This document shows, piece after piece, positions 23,468 to 33,997 of a DNA stretch of 64,000 nt. The stretch's first letter is position 1; each line of letters opens with the position of its first letter. This stretch comes from JBKBKC01 sp046294265 (GTDB lineage: Bacteria; Pseudomonadota; Alphaproteobacteria; Rhodobacterales; Rhodobacteraceae): NCBI GenBank assembly GCA_046294265.1, contig JBKBKC010000004.1, positions 124,001 through 188,000 of the forward strand, in the 5' to 3' direction. Both the position numbers and the translations under genes were made by a program. Below the pieces are notes generated by a model, which had not been told where the DNA came from, made no database searches, and saw only the letters and a program-made list of their open reading frames with translations.

Positions 23468-25549
23468 TCAGTTCTCCAGCCGGAAATGCCGCAGCACAAT
23501 GGCCGGCTGCTGCCGCACGGCCGCGAGCTCCGTGGCGATAAAGGGCACCAGCGTTCGCGCCGTCACGCCGTTCGGCACCGCATCCAGCTTGGTCATCGGT
23601 GTATCGGTGACGATGGCCATCAAGAGCTGTGGCGTCGGCTCGGCCCCCGCCGCCAGATTGACCGAGAAACTGAAGCTGGTGGACCCGTCCGACGCGCGCG
23701 ACATGAAGGGTTTGAGGTTGTTCGTGGCGCCCACCGTGCCGTTCACCAGAAACAGCGCCACCGACCGCCCCGCCAGGCCCTCGATCCGCCCCGCGACCGT
23801 CTCGCCGCTTTTCAGCACATCGCTGCGGTTGTCCAGCACGATGCGGGCGGGCAGGGTGCCATTGTCGCGGGCCGATGCGGCGAACTCCACCACCGGGCAC
23901 TGCGGCGGGTTCACGATGCGCACGCCGATGTCGGGCTCGACCCCATGCGCGGCGGTAAAGGCCGACAGAAGCGAACTGAACGGATCGACCGAGGTGCCGA
24001 ACCCCTCGATCGCCACCGAATCCCCGGTAGAGGACAAGAGCTGCACCAGCGAACATGGCCCGCTGTCGTAACTGCGCAACCAGGCGACCTGCTGGCTGAT
24101 CCGGTCCAGCGGCGAGGCGGGCTGCGCGGGTTCGGGTTCAGGCTCCGGCGCCGGTTCGGGCGCGGGCTGCGGCGTCGGCTCGGGCTCGGGTTCCGGCTCG
24201 GCGGGCGTGGGGTCAGCAGGGGCGGGGGTAGGCACGGTGGTCGGCGGCTCTGCCGGTATGGGGTCGCCCGGTGGCGGGTTGGGGGGCGGCGGGTCCGCCG
24301 GCACTGGCGTGTCGCCTGTCGCCACCTGGGTTGGTGGTTCGGTCGGAGGCTTGGGGTCGAACAGCCCCGAGAACCAGGCCCCTGCTCCCCCGGCCAGCAC
24401 CACGACCGCCAGCAGGACCACGACCAGTCCGCCCTTGCCCCCCTTCTTGGGCTCGGGCACAGGGGCAGCCTTCTTGTCGGGAATCCCCAGGAAAAGGGCG
24501 TCATCTGCCCCGGACCCTGTAACCTGCGCGCCGCCGCGCCGCGGGGCCTGCGTGGGACCGCCGATCGGCAGGCCACCCTTTGGCAGCTGCACGATCCGCG
24601 TCCGGTCGGGATCATCCTCCGCCGGTTCCGCCACGTCGGGAACTTCGGCCGGGTTGTCCAGCAGCCGGATCACCTCTGCCATCGTGCCGGGGCGGTTTTC
24701 CGGGTCGGGTTCCAGCATGTGCGACAGGAGCGGCCGAAGCTCGGGATAGACGCCCGACAGATCGGGCACGGCACCGCGCGCGCGCACCGCCTCGACGATG
24801 GACTTGCCCATGTTCAGGACACGGCCTTGCGCCATCGCCACCATCATCAGGGCCAGCGAATAGATGTCCGCACGTCCGTCCACGTTGCCGCCATAGGCAC
24901 CCAGCTGCTCGGGCGCGACATAGCTGAACTTGCCCGCGAACTGGCCCTGCAGCAGCGTCGCGTCGCCCTTCATCGTGGACTTGGCGATGCCGAAGTCGAT
25001 GATCTTGGCATGCTCGACCGATCCGCCCTGCAAGATCACGTTGTCGGGCGACAGGTCGCGGTGCACCACACCCATCGCGTGCGCCTTGTCCAGCCCCGAG
25101 GCCAGACGCCGCAGGAGGAGCTTTACATCCTCCATCGCCATCGGCCCCTGTTTCAGCACGTCGTTCATCGAGGTGCCCTCGATGAATTCCATGATCATGC
25201 ACGGGCGCCCGATGTCGGGGTCGTTGGTGAACACATAGTAGCGCACGATGGCGTCATGCACGAGGCGGTTGAGAACCTTCGCCTCTTTCTGGAAAAGCTG
25301 GGTGATCATCTCGTCCTGCGCCAGATGTGGCAGCACGATCTTGATCGCCACGGGTTCGCCGTCGTGGATGTTGCGGCCGCGGTAAACCTCGCCCATCCCG
25401 CCGGTGTTGATCAGTTTTTCGATCTCGTAGGTGCCGATGATCCGCGTGCCGGTGGTGACGGCCGTGATCGGGCGGATGCCCGTTGTCGGCGCACTCGTCA
25501 CGGAGGTCCCGCCTACCTTGGTCGGCGGGTTGGTCTTGTCATCGGCCAT
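23468..25549 (-). CDS. Membrane Ser/Thr protein kinase with extracytoplasmic sensor domain
   Basis: A 693-residue Hanks-type kinase. The catalytic domain spans about residues 40-300: Gly loop INTGGMGEVYRG (48-58), Lys70 in VAIKIVL, HRDLSPDN (163-170), DFG at 185-187 and APE at 212-214. After a cytoplasmic linker, one membrane helix (373-393, GLVVVLLAVVVLAGGAGAWF) leads to a Pro/Glu-rich stretch (about 400-480) and an extracytoplasmic domain (485-693) with Cys499 and Cys551. This domain matches the end of the TolA-like protein at 21662. The gene is 5 bp downstream of a PP2C phosphatase gene, so kinase and phosphatase form an on/off pair. Confidence 0.92.
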   Translation of the reverse strand: MADDKTNPPTKVGGTSVTSAPTTGIRPITAVTTGTRIIGTYEIEKLINTGGMGEVYRGRNIHDGEPVAIKIVLPHLAQDEMITQLFQKEAKVLNRLVHDAIVRYYVFTNDPDIGRPCMIMEFIEGTSMNDVLKQGPMAMEDVKLLLRRLASGLDKAHAMGVVHRDLSPDNVILQGGSVEHAKIIDFGIAKSTMKGDATLLQGQFAGKFSYVAPEQLGAYGGNVDGRADIYSLALMMVAMAQGRVLNMGKSIVEAVRARGAVPDLSGVYPELRPLLSHMLEPDPENRPGTMAEVIRLLDNPAEVPDVAEPAEDDPDRTRIVQLPKGGLPIGGPTQAPRRGGAQVTGSGADDALFLGIPDKKAAPVPEPKKGGKGGLVVVLLAVVVLAGGAGAWFSGLFDPKPPTEPPTQVATGDTPVPADPPPPNPPPGDPIPAEPPTTVPTPAPADPTPAEPEPEPEPTPQPAPEPAPEPEPEPAQPASPLDRISQQVAWLRSYDSGPCSLVQLLSSTGDSVAIEGFGTSVDPFSSLLSAFTAAHGVEPDIGVRIVNPPQCPVVEFAASARDNGTLPARIVLDNRSDVLKSGETVAGRIEGLAGRSVALFLVNGTVGATNNLKPFMSRASDGSTSFSFSVNLAAGAEPTPQLLMAIVTDTPMTKLDAVPNGVTARTLVPFIATELAAVRQQPAIVLRHFRLEN

Positions 25550-25554
25550 GATCC

Positions 25555-26361
25555 TCAGTCTTCCGCTTGTCCGCCGTCCACACGGTCCAGGGGGATGCCG
25601 GGCCGCGTCCTCTCGTCATCATCGTCGGTCGCATCGGCCTGGCACCGCGCGACAATCACCGTCACGTTATCGCGGGCACCACGCTCCAGAGTCAACGCGA
25701 TCAACTGGTCGCAGATCGCCTGTGCCCCCGGCCTCAACAGGTAGGCCGCAATCTCCTCATCCGCAACATGCCCGGTCAACCCGTCGGAACACAAAAGAAA
25801 AGTGTCGCCCGGCTGCAAAGTTCCATAGGTTTCGTCGGTTTCCGGGGCATCGAACACGCCGATCGCGCGCGTGATCACATTCTTGCGCGGCCAGTTGGTG
25901 GCCTGCTCCTCGGTGATCGTGCCCATCTTCAGAAGCTCGTTCACCTCGGTATGGTCCGTGGTCATCTGGTGCAGCGTGCCGTCGCGCATCATGTAAACCC
26001 GGCTGTCGCCCGACCAGATGCAGGCGAAATGGTGCTGATAGACCAGCAGCGCCGCCACCGTCGCCCCCACCGTCGCCCCGTCAAGCTCGGCCGAATGGCG
26101 CCGGATCTCTTCATGCGCCAGCATCAGCCGCTCCATGAACCGCACCTTGAGGTCCATGGCCGAGGTCGGAATGCCCACCCAGTTGGCATTCTCCACGATC
26201 TTGCGGCTGGCGAAATCGCCCGCCTTGTGGCCGCCCATCCCATCCGCCACCAGCCAGACGCCAGAGGCGGGACGGGTCAGGAAACAGTCCTCGTTGTGGT
26301 TGCGGACGCGCCCGGGATGGGAAGCCGCCCCTGTGTCGAACACGAACTGAACGTCCAGCAT
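25555..26361 (-). CDS. PP2C-family Ser/Thr protein phosphatase
   Basis: A 268-residue metal-dependent phosphatase. All PP2C blocks are visible: RVRNHNEDCF near the start, VADGMGGHKAG with the metal-binding Asp, IWSGDSRVYMMRDG, DTFLLCSDGLTGHV, and ARDNVTVIVARC at the end. No membrane segment is present, so it works in the cytoplasm. It lies 5 bp upstream of the Ser/Thr kinase and should reverse its phosphorylations. The ATG at 26361 follows GGGGGGAAGGA; an in-frame GTG at 26379 is an alternative. Confidence 0.93.
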   Translation of the reverse strand: MLDVQFVFDTGAASHPGRVRNHNEDCFLTRPASGVWLVADGMGGHKAGDFASRKIVENANWVGIPTSAMDLKVRFMERLMLAHEEIRRHSAELDGATVGATVAALLVYQHHFACIWSGDSRVYMMRDGTLHQMTTDHTEVNELLKMGTITEEQATNWPRKNVITRAIGVFDAPETDETYGTLQPGDTFLLCSDGLTGHVADEEIAAYLLRPGAQAICDQLIALTLERGARDNVTVIVARCQADATDDDDERTRPGIPLDRVDGGQAED

Positions 26362-26512
26362 TCCTTCCCCCCGCGTCACCCAAATTCATCCGCCACAAAG
26401 GTCACGACAATATGTTTCATCCTGTCCGAAAGAATAGGCGCAAACGCCTTGCGCCGCAAAGCGGTCGTTTCAGCGAAGCCCAAAAAAAGTGGATGGTCCC
26501 ACAATGGACAGA

Positions 26513-26532
26513 GGGGCCGGTTGCCCGGCCCC
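26513..26532 (-). terminator. GC hairpin after the autotransporter gene
   Basis: GGGGCCGG and CCGGCCCC pair around a short loop 35 bases after the autotransporter stop. No clear T-run follows on the minus strand, so termination is only a guess. The rest of 26362-26567 shows nothing recognisable. Confidence 0.35.
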
Positions 26533-26567
26533 CCATCATGTCGCGCTCGCCTCGGCAGGCCCGGAAG

Positions 26568-29500
26568 TCAGAATGACAGCCGCACCTGCGCCGTCAGGCT
26601 GTAACTGTCGCTGATGTTCTTCCCGAACCGGGTGTCCAGACGCAGGTTGGTGTTCAGCTGCCGCGCCCCTGCCGGGCCGTTCTCCAGCACCTTGATGTAG
26701 TTCCAGCCCAGACTGAGTTCGCCGAACCCGCCGAGGTTATCGCTCTTGATGTTCTCTGTGGACGCCGAGATTGACAAGTCAGGATTTTGCACGAAGCTCG
26801 TGAAGCGTGCATTTCGAGCTCCGCCAAATTCCTTGTAATAGTTCGCGCTTACGAAAACGGTAGACCCAGACGCGGCGGCCTCGTTGATCGTAGATTTAGC
26901 CAAGGTGCCGCCGATGAAGCCTACCTTTGACGTGTAAGCATCCAGTGCAAGGCTGTTGCGTGCCCCAGGGAAGCCGCTCCCCGAGAATGTCAATGTCGAT
27001 GCCCCCGTGCGAGTGACAGAGACCCCCGCAGTCGGCACGAAGTTAAGGCCTTGATCGTTTACAATTACGTTGTAGCTCACTCGGCCGGTGAAGTTGACAC
27101 CTTTGGTGGTGAACTTGTCTCCCCGCAGTCCCAGCGCACTGCCAGACACTATCTCTGTTTCATTCAGGGTGTAGCGTGTGTTCTCAAACCGCAACTGACC
27201 GTCGACCGTAAGGGCGTCCTTGTTTCCGACGACATAGAAGCCGGCATAGGTTTGATCGAAGTCTGAGTTAGTTATTGATCTTGTGCGCAGCCCTAGCCCG
27301 TCAGCGCGATCAGTTTCGACGGGTTGGTTAGACTTACCCTTATTGTAACCGAGGAGGGCGCCTGCACCACCGGACCAGCCGTCGAAGAACCGCCCGTCAT
27401 TACAGATAAAGTCGTATCCTCCCTGAACCCCGTAGTAGTTCGCCGTCAAAGAATTCTGTCGAACCACACCTGCGGTTTCCGCGATGCTCGACCCTTTTGC
27501 CTTCGTCCGTCCGCCCACTGCACGACCGTAGCCCCCCTGCGAACACCCACGTTCGGCAGCAAGACCCGACGCGAATGGCGAAGAAGGCCGGTTCACAACG
27601 TTGGCCACAATCGACTGCGTGAGGGACACGCCGGATGCAATGCCGCCGATGCCTGGGTTCCCTTCTACAACAAGCTCCGTATTGCCATTTCGGTCTACGA
27701 GTGAGTATAGCAGCGCTCCACCACTCTGATTGGCGACGTTCACGGTCAGGGAGCTTGCGATATTTGTCTGCCCCTGAACGACCACGTAAGTCGTTCCAAG
27801 GGCATAATCACCCGCAAGGGAGATATTGAACGTCTGCGTAGCGGCCGCAGCGAAGGCGTTGCCACCGTCACTGACCAGTCGGTCACCAACGCCCGCCGCG
27901 TCGCTGCCCAGCACAAAGTTGTGCGACTGCACTGAACTAGCCCCCCCTGCAAGCGTCAGGACGTTGTTCAGTCCGTCTGTAGCGCCAAGGTTAGTCGTGC
28001 CACTGCCGCTCAAGGCACCAATCGTCTCGGTTCCGGTGAAGACAAACGTTCCGGCGTTGCTGACCGCCACACCGGCCGACAGCGCACCACCGTCTGTGCG
28101 AAGCGTGCCCGCGTCAATGCTCACGCTGGCTGCCGTGATCTGCCCGCCGCTAGTGACCGATGCCACACCCCCCATCACCGTCACATCCCCGCCCGACAGG
28201 GTGCCCGTGATGCTACTCATGCCGTTCAGCGTGGCCGAGGTGATGGTGTTCACATTGCCCGCCATGGTTCCGCCCGACTGGCTGAACGTGCCGGCCGTCA
28301 ACACGGCCCCACCGTTCACCAGGCCGCCGGACTGGGTGAGGCTGGCGATGGTGTCGGCCCCGGTGGTGGTCAGCGTGCCGCCCGAGATCAAGACCGCTTC
28401 GGTATTGGCGATGCCGTCGCCGTCATTCGTCAACGTCCCCGCGGTCACCTCGATGGTGTTGCCCGAGGTGTCCACGCTGCCCGTGCCGGTGAGGTTCACC
28501 GTGCCGCCCGCGACGGTGAGGCTGGCCGCGTTGGTGATGGTGCCGGTGACGCTGGTGGTGCCCGCGCCTGCNNNNNNNNNNNNNNNNNNNNNNNNNNNNN
28601 NNNNNNNNNNNNNNNNNNNNNNNNNNNNNNNNNNNNNNNNNNNNNNNNNNNNNNNNNNNNNNNNNNNNNNNCGGTGAGGCTGGCGGCGTTGGTGATGGTG
28701 CCGGTGACGCTGGTGGTGCCCGCGCCTGCGGTGATCGCGCCCGCGCCGTTCAGCGCGCCCGCGATGGTGCCGCCCGAGAGGGTCTGCGCCCCCGCCGAGG
28801 TGACGGTGGTGCCCGCCGCCACGATGGCCCCGCCCGACTGGGCGAAGGTGGTCGCGGTCACGGCCAGCGTGCCCGAGGTCGTGCCGCCCGATTGCGTGAA
28901 GGCCCCCGTGGCCAGCGTGGCCCCCGCACCGGAAATCGTGCCGCCGGTCTGGGTGGCGTTCGTGCTGGTATAGGTCGAACCCGCCAGCGTCAGCGTGCCC
29001 GCGGTGCTCAGGTTGCCGGTCTGCGTGACATTGCCCGCGGCCAGATCAATCGTGAAGGAGCCGGTGGCGGTGTTGACCAGCGGGCCGCTGATCGTCAGCG
29101 CGCCGCTGTTCAGATTGATGGCCCCGGCGTTGGTGATCGTCCCGCCGGTGTTCAACTGCGCCGTGCCGCCGGGGCCGTTGAAGTTGATGATCCCCGTGGT
29201 GTTGTTGTTGATGTCGTCCGCATCGGTCACGATGCCATCGGTGGCCACGTTGATCGTGTCATTGTTGTTGATCGTGTTGCCGGCGCCCTCCAGCGTCGAT
29301 CCCGCGCCCACGCTGATCACGCCGCCGGTGTTGTTGGTGATCGTGGTCGCCGTCAGCGTTTCGCCATCTGCGATGTTCACGGCGCCCGCATTGGTCAGCG
29401 TTCCGATCGTGTCGGACCCCGCGACCGTGAGTGTCCCGCCATTTGCCACTGTCACCGCCGCGGTCGCGGCAAGCCCGCCCACGGTGGACAGGGTGCCGGT

Positions 29501-32500
29501 ATTGTTCACCTGCACCACGGTAGAGGCGATCGATCCCGTCAGCGCCAGCGTGCCGCCTTGGACGGTCGTGGCGCCTGTGTAGGTGTTGGTGCCCGACAGC
29601 GTGGTCGTCCCGATACCGAGTTGCTGCACCCCTCCGCTGCCGGAAATGGTGTTGGCAACCGTGGTGTCATCGGTCCGCGAGAAGTTGAGCGTTCCGTTGT
29701 TGATCACGTTCCCGGTGCCCAGCGTCCCGATGGTGCCGCTGCCGACCTGGATGGTCCCGCCGGCGTTGATCGTCGTCGTCCCCGCATAGGTGTTGGCGCC
29801 CGCGAGGACGAGCACGCTCGATCCCGCCTGCGTCACGCTTCCGCTGCCTGAAATTGCGTTCATGACTGTGATCACATTGCTGCGGTTGAAGGTTAGGCCC
29901 GCGTTGTTCGTGACCGCGCCGCTGCCCAGCGTGCCCGCCGTGCCGCCATTGCCGATCTGCAGCGTCCCCGCGCTGATCGTGGTGATGCCGCTGTAGGAGT
30001 TGGTGCCGGTGAGTGTGGTCGTGCCCGCACCCGCCTGTGTCACCGTCCCCGTGCCCGAGATCGCGCCGCCGACCGTCAGCGCATTGCTGCGGTTGAACAC
30101 CAGCGCGGCGTTGTTGGTGACCGCGCCGGTGCCCAGCGTCCCCGCCGTGCCGCCATTGCCGATCTGCAGCGTCCCCGCGCTGATCGTCGTGGTGCCGCTG
30201 TAGCTGTTGGCCCCGGTGAGTGTGGTCGTGCCCGCNNNNNNNNNNNNNNNNNNNNNNNNNNNNNNNNNNNNNNNNNNNNNNNNNNNNNNNNNNNNNNNNN
30301 NNNNNNNNNNNNNNNNNNNNNNNNNNNNNNNNNNNCCCGCCGTGCCGCCATTGCCGATCTGCAGCGTCCCCGCGCTGATCGTCGTGGTGCCGCTGTAGCT
30401 GTTGGCCCCGGTGAGTGTGGTCGTGCCCGCGCCCGCCTGCGTCAGCGTGCCGGTGCCGGACATCGCGTTCGCCACGTTTATCGCGTCGCTGCGGTTGAAG
30501 GTGAGGCCCGCGTTGTTGGTGACCGTGCCGGTGCCCAGCGTGCCGGCCGTGCCACCCGCGCCCACCTGCAGCGTGCCGCTGCTGATGGTGGTGGTGCCGC
30601 TGTAGCTGTTGGCCCCGGTCAGCGTCGTGGTGCCCGCACCCGCCTGCGTCAGCGTGCCCGTGCCCGAGATCGCATTGCCCACGGTCAGCGCGTTCGTGCG
30701 GTTGAAGGTCAGGCCCGCGTTGTTCGTCACATTGCCCGTGCCCAGCGTGCCGGTGGTGCCCGCTGCGCCGACCTGCAAAGTGCCTGCGGTGATTTCGGTG
30801 GTTGTATAGGTATTCGCGCCCGTCAGGGTCGTCGTGCCGGCACCTGCAAAACTCACGCCCTGGGCACCGGTGATGGGGCCGTTCAGCCCCAGCGCAACAC
30901 CGCCGTTGTCGATCACCGCCGTGGCACCTGACACCGCGATGCCCGCCGCAATGTTCTGCGCACCCGTCCCCGTCAGCGCCGGGAAGGCATCGGGCGTGCC
31001 GCCGCCCGCGCGCAGCGTGCCACCGTTGGTGATGTTGATGGCGCCCGTCCCGGTGACGTTGCCGACCACGTCCACGATGCTGCCCGCCGCACCGTTCAGG
31101 TTCACGGCCGCGCCGCCCGTCGCGATGTCGATGGTCGGGGCCACAAGGCTCCCGTTGGCGGCAAAGTTCACCTCGCCACTCGGCGATTGCACGTTGATCG
31201 CGGTCGCGTCGACGAGGAACCCGCCATCCGCCAGGTTGATCGTGCCCGGCACGTTCAGCGTGTTGCCCGACCCGCGCAGTGACCCGCTTGCGCCCACGTT
31301 CACCGTGCCGTTCGCCGTGATCGACGTTGCCGTAAGGTCAATCCCGGCGCCCAGCGCCAGCGTCGCCCCGGAATTCACCGTCACGGTTCCCCCGGCCCCG
31401 GTCAGCGTGCTGTCGGCCCCCAGCGTGGTCGTGCCCGTGCCGCCCACGGTCAGCGCACCGGTCCCCGACAGGCCGCCGCCCAGCGTCAGCGCGTTGGCGC
31501 CCGAACTGCTCAGCGTGCCGCCGCCCGTGCCGATGGCCACCGCACCTGTAAGGGTGCGCGCGCCGGTTGCGGCCAGCCCGGCCCCGTTCAGGGTGATCGA
31601 CCCGCTCGCGGTCGGCGTGGCGGCAAGGTTCAGGGTGCCGCCGCCGTTCACGGTCAGCCCCTGGTTCAGCGCCATCGCCCCGGTCTGGGTGAAGGTGAAC
31701 GTGTTGGTGTCCAGCGTCGTGCCGGCTGTGTTGTTCGTCCAGGCCCCGGCATGGCTGCGATCGGCGTCGATGGCCACCGTGCCGCCCCCGCCCACCAGCG
31801 CCACGGTGACCGTGCCGCCGTTCAGGTTCAACGCGGCCCCCGTGTTCACGAACACCGATCCCATCGTGCCTGCCGTCAGCGTCGCCACCGCGCCGTCGTT
31901 CAGCGTGGTGCTCTGGATGTTGCCGGACGTGTTCACGCCCAGCACGCCGGTTGTCGTCAGCGATCCGGTATAGCCGCCCGCGCCGGTAAAGTTGATCTCG
32001 GTCCCGGAAACGTTCGTGTTGTTCTGTGCGCTGATGGCCTGCGTGACGTTGATCGTGCCCGCGGTGCCCGCGATGCTGCCGATGGTTTCGGCCACGTTGA
32101 TGTTGACCGTGCCGCCGTTCACCGTCAGCGCGGCGGCGTCGGAGATGTTCGATCCCGTGTTCAGGTTCAGCGTGCCGCCCGAAATCGTCGTGGCGCCCGT
32201 CACCGCGCCCGCGTTGTTCGTCGTGCCGGCGCTGATCTCCAGCGTGCCGGTGATCGTGCCGCCGTCGTTGTTCAGCGTCCCCGTGCTGCTAATGGTCACC
32301 GCGCCGATCACCTGTCGGCCGGCGTTGATCGTCATGTTGCCGCCCTGGTTCACCGTGACCGTGGTCGAGGTCAGCGTCTGATCGACCGTCAGCGCGCCGT
32401 TCACAACCGAGTCATCGGTCAGCGTGCCGGATGTGATCAGGGTGGAGTTCAGCGCGGCGGATGCGACATTCAGCGTCGGCTGGAAGAAGGAGACGCCATT

Positions 32501-32740
32501 GATGACCACACTGCCGCCCGCGGCGGGCACAGTGCCTCCGTTCCAGTTCAGGGGGTTGTCCCAGTTGTTGCCGTCCGTCACGCCGCGCCAGGTCTGCGCC
32601 TCGGCCCCGCCCGACAGCGCCAGCGTCACGCCGGTCGCCAGGATGAACACCAGCTCCGTCGCCCGCCCCAGGCGGCAGCGCGGCCCCAGGCTGCGCTGGC
32701 GGATGCCGATCTGGATCGTGGTCTGGCGTGCTGCGAGCAT
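26568..32740 (-). CDS. Giant repeat-rich autotransporter adhesin (interrupted by assembly gaps)
   Basis: One gene of at least 2050 codons. The N-terminus has a long signal region (TELVFILATGVTLALSGGAE then AQ). The passenger is made of Gly/Thr/Asn-rich beta-helix repeats, including PATR-type units such as AGTTTLTGANSYSGTTTISA. The last ~280 residues are an autotransporter beta-barrel ending in YSLTAQVRLSF with a C-terminal Phe. Runs of 100 N lie at 28572-28671 and 30236-30335. The coding frame changes by one base across the first gap; since 100 N is a placeholder, I treat the gene as intact. ATG 32740 is chosen for AAGGAA eight bases upstream; the frame stays open to 32878. It would be exported by the Sec system and inserted with BAM. 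Confidence 0.85.
28572..28671. other. Assembly gap of 100 N in the autotransporter
   Basis: Exactly 100 N. The sequences on both sides are near-identical (GGTGATGGTGCCGGTGACGC and what follows), so a repeat was collapsed. The true length is unknown and the frame on the two sides does not match. Confidence 0.97.
29583..30830. repeat. Tandem 207-bp coding repeats of the autotransporter passenger
   Basis: About six units of 207 bp (69 residues each; one spacing is 210) follow each other on the minus strand. Each contains a TTLTGANSYSG motif, a GTLQIG or GTLQVG motif and a VTNNAGLTFNRS motif. Some units are almost identical at the DNA level. Across the second gap the spacing is 195 bp, so the gap is not correctly sized. 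Confidence 0.85.
30236..30335. other. Second assembly gap of 100 N in the autotransporter
   Basis: Exactly 100 N within the 207-bp repeats. Both sides read in the same frame, but the repeat phase is 12 bp short, so whole repeat units may be missing. Confidence 0.97.
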
Positions 32741-32955
32741 GGCGGATGTTCCTTGGCTGGGCTTGAACGGCAGGGACGCAAGGGTGGCGTTCTTCGTATC
32801 CTCGGGGTGACGGAAACCGGGGTTCGACATCATGTATCCCTGCATATGGCCAAGGGGCCCCGAAAAGGACCCGGGCATAAAGTTTGCCTGACCCTAATCC
32901 TGCGGCAGATTCGCGGGCAATGAAAATCTTGGATTTCGATGCAGCGGCACCCAGT

Positions 32956-32997
32956 CCGCCCCGGGGGTGTCGCCTTTACGACACGTCACCCGGGCGG
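32956..32997 (-). terminator. Imperfect hairpin after the sulfotransferase-like gene
   Basis: CCGCCCGGGTGACGTGTCG and CGACACCCCCGGGGCGG form a long imperfect stem around TAAAGG, directly after the stop at 33015. No T-run follows. The rest of the 32741-33014 gap has no gene and no clear promoter. Confidence 0.4.
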
Positions 32998-33014
32998 ATT
33001 GGCCGCAATCGACG

Positions 33015-33740
33015 TCAGTTGGCCCAGACGGTCGCCCGGGCGCGCTCGATCAGGGTGGCGTCAAGGGCGTTGTTCGCCTCCAAGAGCGCCATGAGTTCCG
33101 GCTCGATCACGGGGCTGTCCTCGACGGGTGAGCGGTTCAGGTGCATCGGGCCCGGGTCGAACCGTGGCCAGATCGGCGCGACAAGCCGCTGGAACCGCGC
33201 CATGCTGTTGTTGAATCGCTCCACCTCGCCCACAAAGCTCAGCACACCGAGCGCCTCGGTCGCGCGGTCCAGTTCGTCGCCCGTTCCCTTGACGATCATG
33301 CTCAGCCGCGCGACGTGGAAATCGCGGCACTGCCGGTCGCCGCGGTGTGCGATGCGCGCCCGCACATAGCCGCCGAAATCATGGGCCTTGGCGATCTGCA
33401 CCCCGCGCGGGTCGCCCTGGTTGCCGCTCGCCTGAATCCGCTCGAACATGTAGGCCGACCGTATCCGTGCCACCGGATCGCGCAAAAACAGCGCCGAGAT
33501 CACCTTGACCCCGGGAATGACGGGGATCGGCCCGTTGGCGGTGTGGCTGGAAAAGGCCACCGCCTCGGGTTTGGACGCGATCCACTCGGCCACCCTGGCG
33601 CTGTTGTCCCCGTTGTCGTTGGGAAACTCCGTGGTCTCCCAGCGGCCGGGGAAATTCCGCCGCAGGATGCCGTCGAAGGATGTCCCGGCATTCTTGAAAA
33701 GATGGTAGTGAAGGATGATCGTCCTGTCGGTCACTGGCAC
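33015..33740 (-). CDS. Sulfotransferase-like protein
   Basis: A 241-residue protein resembling the sulfotransferase family 2 fold. The probable 5'-phosphosulfate loop is YHLFKNAGTSFD near the N-terminus, and the 3'-phosphate motif is LFLRDPVARIRSAYMFERI in the middle. It would transfer a sulfuryl group from PAPS to a sugar or other acceptor; the acceptor cannot be told. The start is GTG at 33740, with AAAGGG eight bases upstream; the frame remains open to a TTG at 33764. It lies between the autotransporter and a very large glycosyltransferase, so modification of surface polysaccharide or glycoprotein is a fair guess. Confidence 0.7.
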   Translation of the reverse strand: MPVTDRTIILHYHLFKNAGTSFDGILRRNFPGRWETTEFPNDNGDNSARVAEWIASKPEAVAFSSHTANGPIPVIPGVKVISALFLRDPVARIRSAYMFERIQASGNQGDPRGVQIAKAHDFGGYVRARIAHRGDRQCRDFHVARLSMIVKGTGDELDRATEALGVLSFVGEVERFNNSMARFQRLVAPIWPRFDPGPMHLNRSPVEDSPVIEPELMALLEANNALDATLIERARATVWAN

Positions 33741-33997
33741 TGAACATGCCCTTTCAGCAGGCAAAGGAAGTTACAGTTGGGGGGGATGGTTCGTCCTCGG
33801 GTCATTCTCGTTTTGCATTCTGCCCAAGTTTTGCCATCGCGGTCCTCGCCGTTACTAAAGATTGGCCGCCGCCGCAATCGCAGATAGTGACGTTTGCGTG
33901 AACGTTCAATCCGGGGGGGGGGGGCGGCCTGACCGGCAAGATTTGGCAACGCGCCACGAGACCGGAGCACGGGATGCCACTGCGGTCGTGGCCCCGC

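Noticed and set aside
26568..28499. Separate gene for the autotransporter beta-barrel part
   Set aside because: The frame continues upstream to the gap with passenger-type sequence, and the break coincides with a 100-N placeholder, so I treat both parts as one gene.
28892..32923. Plus-strand open frames across the autotransporter repeats
   Set aside because: They repeat with the same 207-bp period as the real gene on the other strand and have no signal or domain of their own.
33913..33924. Run of 12 G upstream of the sulfotransferase-like gene as a phase-variation switch
   Set aside because: It lies about 170 bp upstream of the start and in no frame or promoter spacer that I can define; homopolymer length is also uncertain.
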